64,000 nucleotides of DNA from contig NZ_CP098740.1 in the NCBI RefSeq assembly GCF_026167665.1, positions 6,262,001-6,326,000 on the forward strand, given 5' to 3'. Below, piece by piece: positions 62,007 through 64,000 of this stretch. The position numbers were made by a program, and so were the translations under genes. Under the pieces are notes generated by a model. It ran no database searches. It saw nothing but the letters and a program-made list of their open reading frames with translations, and was not told the origin of the DNA. Positions within the stretch are counted from its first letter, which is position 1; each line of letters starts with the position of its first letter. The DNA is from Streptomyces drozdowiczii. GTDB lineage: Bacteria > Actinomycetota > Actinomycetes > Streptomycetales > Streptomycetaceae.

Positions 62007-63392
62007 TCAGACGGTGTGCGCGGCGTCCCGGGGCGCCTCGGCCGCCGCCTCCGACCCGGGCACCGGACCGACCTCGGCGAGATCCCGGTGGCGGGTCTCC
62101 TTGGCACAGACCAGGGCCAGCACCGTGAGGAGCGCGGCGGCTATCACGTACAGGGCGATGGGCGTCGAGCTGTCGTAGTCGGCGAGCAGGGCCGTCGCGA
62201 TGAGCGGTGCGGGCGCGCCCGCCGCGACGGACGAGAACTGCGCGCCGATCGACGCGCCCGAGTAGCGCATCCGGGTCGCGAACAGCTCCGAGAAGAACGC
62301 TGCCTGCGGCGCGTACATCGCCCCGTGGAAGAACAGCCCGACCGTGACGGCCAGCAGCAGGTTCCCGAAGCTCCGGGTGTCGATCAGCGCGAAGAACGGG
62401 AACATCCACAGGCCCACGCCGACCGCGCCCACCAGATAGACGGGCTTGCGGCCCACCCGGTCGGAGAGCGCGCCCCACAGCGGGATCACGGCGAAGTGGA
62501 AGGCGGACGCGATGAGCACGGCGTTGAGCGCCGTCTGCTTGCTCAGGTCCGCCGCGGTCGTCGCGTAGACGAGGATGAACGCGGTGATCACGTAGTAGCT
62601 GATGTTCTCCGCCATCCGCGCCCCCATGGCGACCAGCACATCGCGCCAGTGGTGCCTCAGCACGGCCACGACGGGCATCTTCTCGGCGGCCCCGGAAGCG
62701 GCCTTCCGCTCGTCGGCGCGGGCCAGGGCCGCCTTGAACAGAGGCGATTCATCGACAGAGAGACGAATCCACAGACCGAGGATCACGAGCACCCCGGACA
62801 GCAGGAACGGGATGCGCCAGCCCCACGACTCGAACGCCGCGTCCGACATCAGCGCGGTGAGCGCGGAGAGCACCCCGGTGGCCAGCAGCTGACCGGCCGG
62901 CGCACCGGTCTGCGGCCACGACGCCCAGAACCCGCGCCGCTCGGCGTCCCCGTGCTCCGACACCAGCAGCACGGCCCCGCCCCACTCGCCGCCGAGCGCG
63001 AATCCCTGCACCAGCCGGAGCAGGGTGAGCAGCACGGGCGCGGCCACACCGACGGTCGCGTGCGTCGGCAGCAGACCGATCGCGAAGGTCGCCCCGCCCA
63101 TCATCAGGAGGCTCAGCACCAGCAGCTTCTTGCGCCCGAGCCGGTCGCCGTAGTGGCCGAACACCAGCGCCCCGATGGGCCGTGCGGCGAAGCCGACCGC
63201 GTACGTCAGGAAGGACAGCAGCGTTCCGACGAGCGGTTCGGAGTCCGGGAAGAACAGCTTGTTGAAGACCAGCGCGGCCGCCGACCCGTACAGGAAGAAG
63301 TCGTACCACTCGATGGTCGTGCCGATGAGGCTGGCGGCGACGATGCGCCGGAGGTGCGAGGGAGGCGGGGGAGCGGATGCTGCGTCGGCCAT
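62007..63392 (-). CDS. MFS transporter, metabolite:H+ symporter (MHS) type
   Basis: Twelve-helix transporter (461 aa) of the ProP/KgtP-like group: SLIGTTIEWYDFFLYGSAA (helix 1 signature), GHYGDRLGRKKLL (loop 2-3), LVQGFALGGEWGGAVLL and GALSDRVGRKPVY. Substrates of the group include citrate, alpha-ketoglutarate, proline/betaine, shikimate. ATG 63392 follows a GGAAG-type site; GTG 63401 is a possible upstream start. Next to a TetR regulator on the same strand. Confidence 0.9.
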   Translation of the reverse strand: MADAASAPPPPSHLRRIVAASLIGTTIEWYDFFLYGSAAALVFNKLFFPDSEPLVGTLLSFLTYAVGFAARPIGALVFGHYGDRLGRKKLLVLSLLMMGGATFAIGLLPTHATVGVAAPVLLTLLRLVQGFALGGEWGGAVLLVSEHGDAERRGFWASWPQTGAPAGQLLATGVLSALTALMSDAAFESWGWRIPFLLSGVLVILGLWIRLSVDESPLFKAALARADERKAASGAAEKMPVVAVLRHHWRDVLVAMGARMAENISYYVITAFILVYATTAADLSKQTALNAVLIASAFHFAVIPLWGALSDRVGRKPVYLVGAVGVGLWMFPFFALIDTRSFGNLLLAVTVGLFFHGAMYAPQAAFFSELFATRMRYSGASIGAQFSSVAAGAPAPLIATALLADYDSSTPIALYVIAAALLTVLALVCAKETRHRDLAEVGPVPGSEAAAEAPRDAAHTV

Positions 63393-63553
63393 GGGTACCA
63401 CTTCCGGGCGGTCGGGGGACGGGGACGTGTCGCCACACCGTAGGAAGGGGCAGGTCAGGGGCGTATGTGGCGGGACACCACAGTTCTGGGCAGGGGTGTG
63501 CGCGGGGGCACCATGGAGTTGCGGCGTACGTGGCCGGAGGGCGCGGACGGGCC

Positions 63554-64000
63554 TCAGGAGCCTGTCGGTGACGGGCTGTTCACCAGGTCGTCGCTCGCCG
63601 GCCGCCGGGTGCCCGCGCCGTGCATGAAGACCGAGGTGACGGCCGCGGCAGCGGGCTCCACGCCCAGCTTGGCGTGCAGCGCCTGGCCCAGCGCGCCCTG
63701 GAGGAGCGCGCTGTAGAGGTCGAGGAGCGTGTCGGGGCCGAGGTCCGTGCGCCAGGTGCCGTCGGCCGAACCGCGGACGAACAGGGCGGTGAGGGGCGCC
63801 ATGAGCTGACGGGCGGTCTCGTCGGGTACGGCGGGCTTGCCGTGGATGCGCATCAGGGCCTGGTACTTGGCGGCCTGGCCCATCGCGATCCGGCTCACCC
63901 GCGCCACGCCCTCGGGCACGGCGACGCAGTCCAGGCCGGCGTCCGCCAGCTTGCCGATCAGTTCGGCACAGGCTTCCTGGGACAGGGCGTCCAACAGGGT
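63554..64000 (-). CDS. TetR family regulator, C-terminal part (runs off window end)
   Basis: Open reading frame continuing beyond 64000; about 149 residues seen. The part resembles a TetR ligand-binding domain (GVARVSRIAMGQAAKYQALMR, PLTALFVRGSADGTWR, LYSALLQGALG and EPAAAAVTSVFMHGAG). The helix-turn-helix would lie outside the window. Located upstream of the MHS-type transporter on the same strand, possibly its regulator. Confidence 0.75.
   Translation of the reverse strand, partial: TLLDALSQEACAELIGKLADAGLDCVAVPEGVARVSRIAMGQAAKYQALMRIHGKPAVPDETARQLMAPLTALFVRGSADGTWRTDLGPDTLLDLYSALLQGALGQALHAKLGVEPAAAAVTSVFMHGAGTRRPASDDLVNSPSPTGS

Noticed and set aside
1..64000. CRISPR arrays, tRNA or rRNA genes, insertion sequences, attachment sites
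   Set aside because: No spaced direct-repeat arrays, no clover-leaf-like T-loop (GGTTCGAATCC) sequence, no transposase or integrase motif was seen on reading both strands; weak evidence because no scanning tool was used.

Overview
High-GC DNA with strong G/C bias at third codon positions, GTG starts, polar intergenic hairpins and many families typical of mycelial actinomycetes (DUF6421, DUF6643, DUF5954, DUF4865, Rv1733c-like, deazaflavin-dependent and mycothiol-dependent enzymes, etfB-etfA, a HATPase 'anti-sigma'-like regulator). The window reads as a chromosomal segment of a Streptomyces species. I found no rRNA, tRNA, CRISPR array, transposase, integrase or att site, so it looks like resident chromosome and not a mobile island.

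Layout. 34-7241: a sugar ABC importer (lipoprotein, twin-ABC ATPase, two separate permeases), a LacI regulator and an aldose 1-epimerase; the one-ATPase/two-permease layout resembles the galactofuranose system YtfQRT-YjfF. 7255-12703: an ArsR-type regulator with its own operator, a small conserved protein, a HAD-like protein, a PAP2 phosphatase, an M56 membrane protease, a DUF5134-like membrane protein, a GNAT enzyme and a GDPD. 12957-16206: a DUF6421-SDR-threonine aldolase operon. 16260-20309: PlsC-like acyltransferase, a frameshifted thioredoxin, a cysteine-rich leader peptide ahead of a flavin reductase, then etfB-etfA ending in a strong terminator. 20411-29303: a DUF6986 protein and a galactoside-use region (LacI, ROK kinase, secreted GH27 alpha-galactosidase, ABC binding protein and two permeases without an ATPase).

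29348-42732: excalibur lipid-side protein, P-loop/NUDIX fusion, metallo-hydrolase, M20 dipeptidase, geranylgeranyl-reductase-like flavoprotein, a deazaflavin enzyme divergent from a TetR regulator with two operators, an MFS transporter divergent from a ROK regulator, and a TetR-cupin-DUF4865-phosphotriesterase-like operon with a palindromic operator. 42830-52958: regulator-like HATPase, Cds1-like cysteine enzyme, SRPBCC, DeoR regulator, a large membrane protein with a lipase-type serine motif, and a beta-helix/AAA+ fusion. 53335-64000: DUF5954, double TerD protein, HpnB-like glycosyltransferase, glutamate-racemase-like protein, O-antigen-ligase-like protein, apolipoprotein N-acyltransferase, NUDIX hydrolase, an MHS-type MFS transporter and the C-terminal part of a TetR regulator cut by the window end.

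Three genes (permease near 2930, thioredoxin near 17450, MFS near 38841) each appear to lack a single base next to a short G or C run. This could be real mutation but the shared pattern more likely reflects homopolymer undercalling in the assembly. The strongest biological leads are the cysteine leader peptide, the beta-helix/AAA+ fusion, the operator-defined TetR and ROK circuits, and the DUF6421 operon.
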